64,000 bases of DNA, taken from an uncultured Caryophanales bacterium. Its GTDB lineage: Bacteria; Bacillota_I; Bacilli_A; RF39; UBA660. Shown here piece after piece: positions 41,930 through 51,365 of the stretch; position 1 is the stretch's first letter, and every line of letters begins with the position of its first letter. The notes under the pieces were generated by a model. It was not told where the DNA came from, searched no databases, and worked only from the letters and a program-made list of their open reading frames with translations. Made by a program: the position numbers and the translations under genes. The stretch covers positions 1 through 64,000 of the forward strand of contig CATLHA010000007.1 in assembly GCA_949948745.1 (NCBI GenBank), read 5' to 3'.

Positions 41930-42079
41930 AATTATTAGACTTCCTCCTATAGTTGTATTTAATAAAATTCAACTCAGTTTCTGTACATATTTTATCATAG
42001 TTTTAAGGATATTAAAACTCGAACTAATATGGTTCTAGTAATGATCAATTTAATATTCTAAAAAGGTCGTACAGCAACT

Positions 42080-42553
42080 TTATTTTTCTCCTTCATAATA
42101 ATCAACATTATCTTCATTTCTGAAAAATGTGCTGGAAATATTATGCTCAATAATACCAATTTTATCAGAATCTACATAATGAATAATGTCTGGAGAATTA
42201 GTAGTATCAAAATCAATATATAATAATTTTTTTGTATTTGAAGTATTTATCAATTTGTGAAGTCCATTTTCTCCACAAGGAAATACAATTATATCACCAC
42301 TTTTTACTCTGATGTTAGAGTCTAACGTTTCTATTAATCCTTCCCCATCAATTATATAAAAACATTCTGTATTGTACGAATGATAGTGTTTAGGATAAGC
42401 TGATTTTCCTGGCATAATTTCATAAAAACAAATATATGCTTGGCTAAAATCTTTTCTTTTTGTAACTTCGTACTTATTAAACTCATATCCATGTTCATTT
42501 TTATATTTTGGTTTTATATCATTTAAATTATTAATCACTATTTTATTATTCAT
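42080..42553 (-). CDS. Cupin-domain protein
   Basis: PKHYHSYNTECFYIIDGEGLIETLDSNIRVKSGDIIVFPCGENG. Confidence 0.8.
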   Translation of the reverse strand: MNNKIVINNLNDIKPKYKNEHGYEFNKYEVTKRKDFSQAYICFYEIMPGKSAYPKHYHSYNTECFYIIDGEGLIETLDSNIRVKSGDIIVFPCGENGLHKLINTSNTKKLLYIDFDTTNSPDIIHYVDSDKIGIIEHNISSTFFRNEDNVDYYEGEK

Positions 42554-42648
42554 GTGAAACTCCTATGATTCAACTTTCTTAACTTTCTCGTCAAAACTCT
42601 TTACACTAACCTCTATTTAAACCCGAATGTTCGAGTATCAATCAAATC

Positions 42649-42723
42649 TGGTGCCCATAGTAGGAATCGAACCTACATCAGTCACTCCGGAGGCGACCGT
42701 TTTATCCATTAAACTATACAGGC
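42649..42723 (-). tRNA. tRNA-Arg (anticodon CCG), CCA encoded
   Basis: Minus strand GCCTGTATAGTTTAATGGATAAAACGGTCGCCTCCGGAGTGACTGATGTAGGTTCGATTCCTACTATGGGCACCA folds as a cloverleaf; anticodon loop CTCCGGA. Confidence 0.9.
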
Positions 42724-42786
42724 ATCTATATCTATTCTATCATATATTTTTTATTGCAAAAGAAAAAGTCAATTAAAATGACTTTC

Positions 42787-44097
42787 TTAATCAATTATTT
42801 TGAGTAATTCTAACAATAAACTATATATTTTAATCCATGAACTAAGATATGTAACTTCTTTTGTAGTATGAAAATTTTCAATATCTGCACCTATAGAAAT
42901 AACATCTAGATTTTCTATTTTTTTCTTTATTGTAGATGGCTCCATTCCACTATGTGTAATTTCACTAATTGGATAATTTTCATATTGTTCAAAATATATT
43001 TTTCTATATAGTTCTAATAATTTAGAAGTTCCTTCTATTTTCCAAACACTATCTGTATAAATTTCTTTTATTTCGAATTTATTATCTAATTTTTTTGTTT
43101 TTTCTGAAATATAGTTTAATTCTCTTTCATCCATACTTCTTAATAAATATTTGATATTAATTCTATTTTCTACTGTTTCTATTAATCCGAGATTAGCAGA
43201 TGCTGTTTCTGATAAATAGCCACCTTTTAAATCCAAAATTTCATTTATAATATTTATCGTATCTTCTCTATTAAAGACTGTATTATTTTCTACTAATTCA
43301 ATATTTTTAGTTACATCTTTGAAAATAAGATTTACATCTTCCTCTGTATTTAAGATTACTTCACATGAGGATGCTAAATCATTTTCATTATTTCCACCTT
43401 GAATGCTTGCAAGTAAAATATTTTTTTTGTTTAATAATTCAGCCATAGTAGTGATTGCATTATTTTTTGATAATTCTATCGATTCTCCAGAATTTCCACC
43501 AGGAAAATTTTCTAGTGTTATCTTATATCCTGGCATATTTGTAGTCATTCTATTTCCTACATAATAGTATTCATTACAAATATCACCAGTAGAACCTATG
43601 ACAATAGAATTATCTTTTGAATTATCTAGGTTAATCATTCTTTTACTTGATACTTTTTCATATGGAAACATTATTGCTCCATTAAATGTTGTTTCTTCTT
43701 CTGTTGTTAAAATAAATTCTAAATCAGGATGTATTAAGGTATCATCTTCCACCATTGTTAACATGATAGCTAATCCTACTCCTTGATCTGCTCCAAGAGA
43801 TGTTTCTTTTGCAGTAATTTTATCTCCATCTATGATAACATCTATTCCTTTATTAAAATCATGACCACTGTTTTTTTCTTTTACACAAACCATATCTAAA
43901 TGCGCTTGTAAGGCTAGTGGTTCTTTATTGTTGGTACCCTTCTTTTTAATTAATACATTATTATATTCATCCTTAAAATAGAAAAGATTATTTTTCTTTG
44001 CCACTTCTACAAAAAAGTTTGCTATTTTGTCTTCATGTCCTGATTCTCTTGGAATACTAGATATTCTTAAAAAGTTACTTAATAGTTTTTCTTTCAT
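42787..44097 (-). CDS. M20-family aminoacyl-histidine dipeptidase (PepD-like)
   Basis: LALQAHLDMVCVKE, SLGADQGVGLAIML, LTTEEETTFNGA, ITHSGMEPSTIKKK. Confidence 0.9.
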   Translation of the reverse strand: MKEKLLSNFLRISSIPRESGHEDKIANFFVEVAKKNNLFYFKDEYNNVLIKKKGTNNKEPLALQAHLDMVCVKEKNSGHDFNKGIDVIIDGDKITAKETSLGADQGVGLAIMLTMVEDDTLIHPDLEFILTTEEETTFNGAIMFPYEKVSSKRMINLDNSKDNSIVIGSTGDICNEYYYVGNRMTTNMPGYKITLENFPGGNSGESIELSKNNAITTMAELLNKKNILLASIQGGNNENDLASSCEVILNTEEDVNLIFKDVTKNIELVENNTVFNREDTINIINEILDLKGGYLSETASANLGLIETVENRINIKYLLRSMDERELNYISEKTKKLDNKFEIKEIYTDSVWKIEGTSKLLELYRKIYFEQYENYPISEITHSGMEPSTIKKKIENLDVISIGADIENFHTTKEVTYLSSWIKIYSLLLELLKIID

Positions 44098-44234
44098 TCC
44101 ATATCCTCCATGTATATTTATTGTAGCATAAATCTATCCTTTCATTATAAGAAACATTCTTTTGTTCGTGGCTATGTACTTAATATTTCAATTAATTATT
44201 CCTTTTATCTGTTTATCGTGTATAATATAGATAG

Positions 44235-45086
44235 GTGATTTATATGTGGTTTTTTTATGTTTTTTTGTATATTGTTTTGGCTGTTATATTTACCCAATCC
44301 TACAAGATTGTTACCAAAACATCAAAAAGTGATGGAACTTTAACTGTATTGTTACAGTTTATTGCAGGTATTTGTGCGATGGCATTCTCTCCCTTTTTTA
44401 AATTTATATTTCCAACAGATTGGAAAGTATATGCTCTTTTGGGAGTAGCCTGTGTCTTTTATGCTATATCAGATAGAGTGAATACTACTGTTCGATCTGG
44501 ATTAGAGGCTTCTACATTTAGTATTATTAAACAACTTTCTACTGTATTTATGATAGTTGCTGGATTATTATTTTTCAAAGAAGAATTTGTATGGAAGAAA
44601 ATTATCGGTGCTATTCTTATTATTTTTAGTAATATTCTTGTCTTTTATCAAAAAGGAAAAGCTAAATTTAACAAGTATGTTTTACTAGGAATTTTATCAA
44701 ATATTGTTTTTTCTGTAGCTTTATTTTTAGATGTCAACATTTCAGATAATTTTAATTTAGCTTTTTATGTTGCTTTAACTCTTTTACTCCCAGCTTTGTT
44801 TATAGCTACTATCGAAAGAGTAAAATTATCTTCTATTAAGAATGAGTTTGTAAATGGAAATAAAAAGGCAATTTTAATTACTAGTCTTAGTTGGGGAACT
44901 ATGATTGTTGTTCAATTAAGAGCTTATCAATTAGGTGATGTAACATCAGTCTCTCCACTTTGTGCTTTAACTGTTATAGGTAATGTTATTGTTGGATATT
45001 TATTCTTAAATGAAAGAAACAATCTACTAAAAAAATTAATTGCTGCAATTTTTATTATTGTAAGTGTATTATTAATCAAAGGATAA
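44235..45086 (+). CDS. EamA/DMT-superfamily transporter
   Basis: Multi-TM protein; KEEFVWKKIIGAILIIFSNILVFY and GDVTSVSPLCALTVIGNVIVGYLFLNER. Confidence 0.75.
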   Translation: MIYMWFFYVFLYIVLAVIFTQSYKIVTKTSKSDGTLTVLLQFIAGICAMAFSPFFKFIFPTDWKVYALLGVACVFYAISDRVNTTVRSGLEASTFSIIKQLSTVFMIVAGLLFFKEEFVWKKIIGAILIIFSNILVFYQKGKAKFNKYVLLGILSNIVFSVALFLDVNISDNFNLAFYVALTLLLPALFIATIERVKLSSIKNEFVNGNKKAILITSLSWGTMIVVQLRAYQLGDVTSVSPLCALTVIGNVIVGYLFLNERNNLLKKLIAAIFIIVSVLLIKG

Positions 45087-45190
45087 TCTTATTTAATAAA
45101 AATTTTAGAGACTTAGAAATAAGCCTCTTTTTTGTTTTCTTTAAAAGTCAATTTTATTATTTTAAAAAGTTTATAAAATTTAATTACCGA

Positions 45191-45799
45191 TTATACCTTT
45201 AGTTTTTTTTCGTATATAAATCCTTTTTCAGTTGTTATATTACCACATTTATCAGGTTCTCCATTATTAATCACTGTTTCATATACTTTTATGCATCCTA
45301 AAGACTCATAGAATTTGTAGTTACATGATTCATCGCTTAATATTTGAATGTTTTTCATACAGTCATTTGTTGCTATATTAAATGTTTTATTTAAAAGTTT
45401 TTTTCCTAACTGTTTTCCTCTATGCCTTTTATCAACAATTAAAATTTTTATTTCACCATCAAAATAGCTTTCTAATTCTTTAGGTAAATAATTATAATCA
45501 TTATCATACTTATAAATTGCATTTTTATTTTTTACAAAGAAACTATGAATTAATAACCATTTTAATAATCCATAAAATTTTTTTCTAGTCATATGTCTTT
45601 TGGAATTCCATTTCGTATATCCACATACACCAATAATATTGTCATCTACTTTTTCCGTTACTAATTCTTCTGCTTCATTTAATATTTCAAACCAATATAT
45701 CCAAGCACATGTTTTACCTTTTGCTCTGGATGCTGTTTTGCCTAAATCCCATTCCTTATACAGCATATCTACAATTTGTTTATGATATTTAAATTTCAT
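45191..45799 (-). CDS. GNAT-family N-acetyltransferase
   Basis: ILIVDKRHRGKQLGKKLLNKTFNIA, YKFYESLGCIKVYE. Confidence 0.8.
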   Translation of the reverse strand: MKFKYHKQIVDMLYKEWDLGKTASRAKGKTCAWIYWFEILNEAEELVTEKVDDNIIGVCGYTKWNSKRHMTRKKFYGLLKWLLIHSFFVKNKNAIYKYDNDYNYLPKELESYFDGEIKILIVDKRHRGKQLGKKLLNKTFNIATNDCMKNIQILSDESCNYKFYESLGCIKVYETVINNGEPDKCGNITTEKGFIYEKKLKV

Positions 45800-46139
45800 T
45801 CTTAAAACCTCAAATCTTCTTTAAAATATTATAACATAGGTTCTGATTTCGAATAAAAAATATTATAAAATAAAAAAAGAACTTTCCATATATACTTTTA
45901 ATGGGAATCGGAGTAATTTTGGAGTAAAAAATAATAAAATTCTTATAAGATAAGAGCTATTTAGTCATATATGGTACCCATGAGAGAGGAGTACAATAAC
46001 GCTTTGAATAAAAATAATTTTCAGTAGTAATTAAGTAACTAAAACATAGCATTATATATAGCAACATTTAATAAATGTATTTAAATGTTGATTATTATAT
46101 ATTATAATTATTATAGTTTTATTATTAAAGAAGGAGATA

Positions 46140-46579
46140 CATATACATTTTTACGAGTTAATAAAAGAGTTAACTAAAGATAAAAAGGATATTACCTATG
46201 TTGATATGGATGATGCAATTGCTTCTTATGATTTTGGAAAACCACTTAATTTTAAAAATAAAAGACCTTTGACTGTTAACATTAAAGTCAATTATATAAT
46301 CTAAAAAATATTGAACTACATAGATTTAACAATGAGGTAAATCAAAAAAATGAATGGTTAAACAAAAATGCTCCATTCTTTGAAAAAGATAATAGGACTA
46401 TTATTTCAAAAGAAAGTTATCTAAATTATTCATCAAAAGAATTAAAATTAAATTATTTAAAATTCTTAAAAATTGAAGAACAAATTATTTTTGTTGATGA
46501 TGACAATGAAGTTTTGCGAACTATTAATAAAGATTTAAAAAACATAAAGTCATATCAAGATTCTGAATTAATAGATTAA
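46140..46579 (+). pseudogene. Degraded HAD-like hydrolase gene
   Basis: HFYELIKELTKDKKDITYVDMDDAIASYDFGKPLNF...KVNYII* then, in another frame, IELHRFNNEVNQKNEWLNKNAPFFEKDNRTIISKESYLNYSSKELKLNYLKFLKIEEQIIFVDDDNEVLRTINKDLKNIKSYQDSELID*. RBS-like AAGGAG is present but no ATG follows it. Confidence 0.55.
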
Positions 46580-46593
46580 AAGGAGAAATATAT

Positions 46594-47052
46594 ATGTTGA
46601 GTTATGAAGGAATATTTTTTGAAACAGATATGGTTGATTTAATACATTCATTAGAAACAGAAAAACTAACCAAAGTTAATGATGAAATACATTGTACTTT
46701 TAAATATCATCCAACAATCGAGGAAATCTTTAATGATATAGTGGGAAAAACATTTGAAATATATTTAATTGGGTATGGTAATGACGGACAAAATAGTGGA
46801 TTTGAAATATTATTTCCAGATGAATTAAAAGATTATTATATAAATTACGATGAACAAAATCCAGGTATTTTAAAAACACCTCACATTACTGCATCATTAG
46901 CAGAAGGAGCAAAAGCATCGAACACTAAAAATCTTAATTTTAAACCTTTAGAAAAACCTATTAAATTAATTGGAAAATTTGGTTATTGGATTAAAGATGA
47001 GAATGTAGAATACTTATCTTATGAACCCTATACTAAAGGCAAAGTAAGATAA
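46594..47052 (+). CDS. Hypothetical protein; possible 2H-phosphoesterase-like fold
   Basis: Preceded by AAAAGGAG; two HxT motifs, IHCTFKYH and PHITASLAEG, about 70 residues apart. Confidence 0.4.
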   Translation: MLSYEGIFFETDMVDLIHSLETEKLTKVNDEIHCTFKYHPTIEEIFNDIVGKTFEIYLIGYGNDGQNSGFEILFPDELKDYYINYDEQNPGILKTPHITASLAEGAKASNTKNLNFKPLEKPIKLIGKFGYWIKDENVEYLSYEPYTKGKVR

Positions 47053-47157
47053 TGTTTTAATATACACGTTTATTGATTATGTCAATATACAAGTGTGCTT
47101 TTTACTAAATTAACAAAATAAAACTACTTTCAATTTAATTTTGAGAGTAGTTTTTAT

Positions 47158-47222
47158 ATTTACTCGAAAAGTTCGAGTAACAATCAATCTGGTGCCCTAA
47201 GGAAGGACGTTCAACAACTTTT
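47158..47222 (-). repeat. tRNA 3'-end plus terminator relic
   Basis: tactcgaaaagttcgagtaacaatcaatctggtgccctaaggaaggacgttcaacaactt: minus strand carries GGGCACCAGATTGATTG and a hairpin terminator with no tRNA body. Confidence 0.5.
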
Positions 47223-47225
47223 TAA

Positions 47226-47951
47226 TTATTTTAAAGTAAATCCTCCATCAACAGCAAGAATTTGCCCAGTTATATAAGATGCCTCATCTGATAATAAAAA
47301 GTTTATAGCATTAGCAATTTCTTCGGCAGTTCCCATTCTATGAATAATAGAATAATCAGTAGTTGCTTTAGAATCCTCTCCCGTACTTGCAGTAAGGGGT
47401 GTATCAATAAGTCCCGGAGCTACAGCATTAACTCTAATATTTTCACCAAAATATCTAGCAAACGATTTAGTTAGAGAAATTATTCCTGCCTTTGTCGCTG
47501 AATATATAGCATTATAAGGTTCTCCGATTATTCCGTCAACACTAGTTGTTGTAACTATTGAACCTTTTTTTGAAGTATTCTTAATTAAATTGCCAAAGAT
47601 TTTTAAAGTGTTAAAAGTTCCAATCAAATTAACATTAATGGTTTTGTCAATATTTTCTGGAGTTATATTGTCAATATCACATGGTAGTGGAATAATTCCA
47701 GCATGTGCAACAACCATGTCTAATCTTCCAAATTTTTGTAAAATAAAATCTTTTAAAGACTCCAAATCATTAGAACTTGAAATATCTGCTTTAAAATAAA
47801 AAACTTCATTTCCCGCAAAATTTTTTCTTACAAAATTGTCATCAATTCCTTTATTATCATTTATAATAACAATATTATTTTCTGATAATTTCTTTGCAGC
47901 TGCAAGACCTATTCCTTGAGTACTTCCAGTAACTAATACAATCTTTTTCAT
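47226..47951 (-). CDS. Short-chain dehydrogenase/reductase
   Basis: IVLVTGSTQGIGLAAAKKL, VAHAGI, YSATKAGI, LAVDGGF. Confidence 0.88.
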   Translation of the reverse strand: MKKIVLVTGSTQGIGLAAAKKLSENNIVIINDNKGIDDNFVRKNFAGNEVFYFKADISSSNDLESLKDFILQKFGRLDMVVAHAGIIPLPCDIDNITPENIDKTINVNLIGTFNTLKIFGNLIKNTSKKGSIVTTTSVDGIIGEPYNAIYSATKAGIISLTKSFARYFGENIRVNAVAPGLIDTPLTASTGEDSKATTDYSIIHRMGTAEEIANAINFLLSDEASYITGQILAVDGGFTLK

Positions 47952-48128
47952 CTAATCTACTTCTCCTTTTTTTAAAATAATTATCACACTATAGAATAGT
48001 ATATTGCTAGTCAATATACAAGTGTGTTTACTAAATTGACAAAATAAATTTTTATTTCTATAAATATTCTATCATATTTTAAAGCATATTAAAACTCAAA
48101 CTATAAAAGTTCGAGTTTTCTATCAATC

Positions 48129-48214
48129 TGGTGCCTGAGGTGGGACTTGAACCCACACGGTATTGCTACCAAAGGATTTTGAGTCCTTCACGTCTACCAT
48201 TCCATCACTCAGGC
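48129..48214 (-). tRNA. tRNA-Leu (anticodon CAA), CCA encoded
   Basis: Minus strand GCCTGAGTGATGGAATGGTAGACGTGAAGGACTCAAAATCCTTTGGTAGCAATACCGTGTGGGTTCAAGTCCCACCTCAGGCACCA; anticodon loop CTCAAAA, variable arm present. Confidence 0.95.
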
Positions 48215-48329
48215 ATATTTGTATTATATTATATTTTTTATTAAAAGTAAATATTTTTTAATTTTTATAGACGAATGACCTATATTTATTTTTCTTTCTC
48301 ACATATATTAATTTGAAAGGAGGAAAAAT

Positions 48330-49040
48330 ATGAATTGTAATAATCGTAAATTTTGTTTACCAAACAATTGCTATATCATGGGACCTACTGGATCAGCTGG
48401 TCCTATGGGGCCTACTGGGCCAATGGGACCTATGGGCCCTATGGGATTCTCAGGAAGTACTGGACCTACTGGGCCTACTGGACCTACCGGACCATCAACT
48501 GGTGCGACTGGACCTACTGGTCCTCAAGGTTTAACTGGTGCGACTGGATCTACTGGTCCTCAAGGTTTAACTGGTGCCACTGGACCTACTGGTCCTCAAG
48601 GCTTAACAGGTGCTACTGGGCCTACTGGGCCCCAAGGTTTAACAGGTGCGACTGGGCCTACTGGTCCTCAAGGTTTAGCTGGTGCTACTGGGCCTACTGG
48701 GCCTCAAGGCTTAACTGGTGCCACTGGGCCTACTGGACCTCAAGGCTTAACAGGTGCTACTGGACCTACTGGGCCTCAAGGTAATGATGGAGAAATTGGT
48801 GCTACTGGGCCTACTGGGCCTCAAGGTTTAGCTGGTGCTACTGGGCCTACTGGGCCTCAAGGATTAGATGGTGCTACTGGGCCTACTGGACCTCAAGGCT
48901 TAACTGGTGCTACTGGGCCTACTGGGCCTCAAGGATTAGATGGTGCCACTGGGCCAGCACCAACATTATCTATTGGTACTGTTACTACTGGGGCACCCGG
49001 TACTAATGCTAGTGTTACAATAACACCTGCAACTACTTAA
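48330..49040 (+). CDS. Collagen-like (Gly-X-Y) protein, probable spore/exosporium surface
   Basis: GPTGPTGP... then repeated [12 protein letters not shown] units; RBS AAAGGAGG. Confidence 0.9.
   Translation: MNCNNRKFCLPNNCYIMGPTGSAGPMGPTGPMGPMGPMGFSGSTGPTGPTGPTGPSTGATGPTGPQGLTGATGSTGPQGLTGATGPTGPQGLTGATGPTGPQGLTGATGPTGPQGLAGATGPTGPQGLTGATGPTGPQGLTGATGPTGPQGNDGEIGATGPTGPQGLAGATGPTGPQGLDGATGPTGPQGLTGATGPTGPQGLDGATGPAPTLSIGTVTTGAPGTNASVTITPATT
48502..48957 (+). repeat. 36-bp coding tandem repeat (ggtgcnactgggcctactggncctcaaggnttaact)
   Basis: About a dozen copies encoding [11 protein letters not shown](T/A/D), with one variant unit GNDGEI. Confidence 0.9.
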
Positions 49041-49065
49041 AATATATAATAAAAAGGAGGTTTTT

Positions 49066-49563
49066 ATGAATTCTAGCTATTTACTAAATTTTGTAATTCC
49101 ACAAGGTCCTACTGGGCCTACTGGACCTACTGGACCTGCATCTGGACTTGCTGCATATGGTGGAAAATATAGTAATACGACTCAAACAATCAACTTAGGT
49201 ATTGGTACACAAACACAAATTGCTCTACCAGAATCAATGCCTAATTTAAATACAACTTATACTCCAGCTAACAGTATTACGGTTAGTCAAGCTGGTACTT
49301 ATGAGATTAACTATTATAGTAATGTCTCTGTCGCTTTAGGAACTACTGTAACATTAGCAGTTAGAAGTAACGGAACTAATATTCCTGCCACAGTTATTTC
49401 TAGAGTATTGTCTGTAGGAGTAGGCTCTATTTATAGTGGTAGTGTTATTGTTACTCTACCTGCTGGAGCTGTTATTGATATGGCTATTTCTGCTTTACTA
49501 GCAGTTGGTGTCACTCTTGGTTCTGGAGTCAATGCTACACTTAGTGTTAAGAAAATTAGCTAA
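49066..49563 (+). CDS. Short collagen-like stub plus BclA C-terminal-like domain
   Basis: [34 protein letters not shown]...VSQAGTYEINYYSNVS...; RBS AAAGGAGG. Confidence 0.8.
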   Translation: MNSSYLLNFVIPQGPTGPTGPTGPASGLAAYGGKYSNTTQTINLGIGTQTQIALPESMPNLNTTYTPANSITVSQAGTYEINYYSNVSVALGTTVTLAVRSNGTNIPATVISRVLSVGVGSIYSGSVIVTLPAGAVIDMAISALLAVGVTLGSGVNATLSVKKIS

Positions 49564-49657
49564 TTGTTATATAACAGTCAATAAGCAATAGTTCTTTAAA
49601 TTACGTCATAATCCTGTAAAAATAGATTACTCCTTGATTATGATTATAAAATTTATG

Positions 49658-49692
49658 AAGTGATATAGGAAACTGTATCACTTTTTTTTGCA
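49658..49692 (+). terminator. Rho-independent terminator
   Basis: gaagtgatataggaaactgtatcactttttttt. Confidence 0.75.
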
Positions 49693-49716
49693 TAAAATAT
49701 AAGGAAAGGAGAAAAT

Positions 49717-50799
49717 ATGAGTAAATATAAAATTTGTGTATATGCTATTTCTAAAAATGAAGAAAAATTTGTATCTAGATGGGTGGAATCCATGAAAGAA
49801 GCAGATGATATTTATGTTCTAGATACTGGCTCTAACGATCATACTAGGGAAGAACTTAAAAAACGTGGAGTACATGTAACAAAAAAGATAATTAAACCAT
49901 GGCGATTTGATGTTGCCAGAAATGAATCTTTAAAGATGATTCCAAAGGATGTTGATATTTGTGTATGTACCGATTTAGATGAAGTATTTGTAAAAGGGTG
50001 GAGAAAAAAACTAGAAGAATTATGGGACGAAAAAACTACACGTCTTGCTTATAATTATAACTGGAGTCTAGATGAAAAAAATCAACCGAAAGTGAATTTT
50101 TATATAGAAAAAATACATAGTCGTCAAAACTATCAGTGGACTCACCCAGTTCATGAAGTTTTAACTTATACAGGAAACAACAAGGAAAATAAAAAGACTA
50201 CTGATTTAATTACTCTAAATCATTACCCTGACTCTAAAAAGTCTCGTAGCAATTACTTACCTCTATTGGAACTTTCTGTTAAAGAAAAACCATTAGATGA
50301 CAGAAATGTTCACTATCTAGGAAGAGAATATATGTATTACGGAAAATATCAAGAAGCAATTGATACTTTGATTCGGCATCTCTCTTTAGAAACCGCTACT
50401 TGGAAAGATGAGAGATGCGCTTCCATGCGATTTATTGGAAGATGTTATCGTTTTCTAGGACGATATAGAGAATCAGAAATGTGGTACAAACTAGCTATAA
50501 AGGAAGCCCCATATCTCAGAGATTCTTACATGGAAATGGCCATTTTAAAATATTTAGAAAGAGATTTTAAATTGGTAGAACACTATATTTTACTTGCACT
50601 AGATATCGATTATCATCCAAAGACGTATATTAATGAATCTTTTTCATTTGATGCAACACCATATGACTTATTGTCTATTGCTTCTTATTATTTAAATAAA
50701 AAGGAAGAGGCATTATATTATGTAGATTTAGCGTTAAAATATAATCCTGGTGATAAAAGATTACTGGATAATAAGAAAAAAATTTTAGGAATGAACTGA
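49717..50799 (+). CDS. GT2-like glycosyltransferase with C-terminal TPR-like region
   Basis: KICVYAISKNEEKFVSRWVESMKEADDIYVLDTGSNDHT, DLDEVF; C-terminal TPR-like repeats. Confidence 0.85.
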   Translation: MSKYKICVYAISKNEEKFVSRWVESMKEADDIYVLDTGSNDHTREELKKRGVHVTKKIIKPWRFDVARNESLKMIPKDVDICVCTDLDEVFVKGWRKKLEELWDEKTTRLAYNYNWSLDEKNQPKVNFYIEKIHSRQNYQWTHPVHEVLTYTGNNKENKKTTDLITLNHYPDSKKSRSNYLPLLELSVKEKPLDDRNVHYLGREYMYYGKYQEAIDTLIRHLSLETATWKDERCASMRFIGRCYRFLGRYRESEMWYKLAIKEAPYLRDSYMEMAILKYLERDFKLVEHYILLALDIDYHPKTYINESFSFDATPYDLLSIASYYLNKKEEALYYVDLALKYNPGDKRLLDNKKKILGMN

Positions 50800-50816
50800 T
50801 TGTTCATTCCTTTTTA
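50786..50816 (+). terminator. Rho-independent terminator overlapping the GT stop
   Basis: aggaatgaactgattgttcattcctttttaag. Confidence 0.75.
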
Positions 50817-50867
50817 AGAACAAAAGAATAAAGTTTAAATAAATTTTAAATTTTATTCGCTCCTAGT

Positions 50868-51274
50868 CGTTACCTCCTAGGTTTCCTACTTCTTTGATAA
50901 GGTACCCCCTTATTCTCCATAGGCTTCAATTCCGACAGTCGCTGCCATACTCTTTTTCTTACTTTTTTATTATTTTATATTAGTCATTATATACTTACAA
51001 TACTATAGTGCATTTTTAATCCTTCAAAAATTATATTGATACTTGCGTTGATATCTAACTTTTCACTAATGATAATATCATTCTCTCTTGTTAGTTTATT
51101 GATTATTTCACTCACATAATGTTTTCTAATATTCTTTATCTTACTATATAGTCTTAATAATTTTCTTTGGATTCTTTTTAAGCTCTTTTAATGCTTTTCT
51201 ATTGACACAACAGAATAAATAGTATCTAAATTAAAATCGATATTTCTTTCAAATTGTTTATTAGGTTTCATCAT
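50868..51274 (-). pseudogene. Internally deleted IS200/IS605-type TnpB remnant with 3' RNA-scaffold-like segment
   Basis: KRIQRKLLRLYSKIKNIRKHYVSEIINKLTRENDIIISEKL fused to DINASINIIFEGLKMH (TnpB RuvC-III-like DxNASxNI); then GGCAGCGACTGTCGGAATTGAAGCCTATGGAGAATAAGGGGGTACC...GGAAACCTAGGAGGTAACGACTAGGAGCG. Confidence 0.65.
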
Positions 51275-51327
51275 TTAAATAGAGAAAATTCCTTATCCAA
51301 TTTTTATTATAAGAGTCTTATAAATAA

Positions 51328-51362
51328 AAAAACATACTTTAGATTAAAGTATGTTTTTTTAT
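51328..51362. terminator. Terminator hairpin
   Basis: aaaaaaacatactttagattaaagtatgttttttta. Confidence 0.7.
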
Positions 51363-51365
51363 TTA

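Noticed and set aside
42649-48214. Possible integron/attC gene-cassette array suggested by repeated elements next to gene ends
   Set aside because: Repeats carry a tRNA acceptor CCA and a terminator hairpin, not the R''/R' core sites; no integrase in the window.
48353-48784. 143-aa plus-strand ORF rich in W/Y/C within the collagen gene
   Set aside because: Out-of-frame shadow of the 36-bp collagen repeat; no independent RBS; composition follows the repeat.
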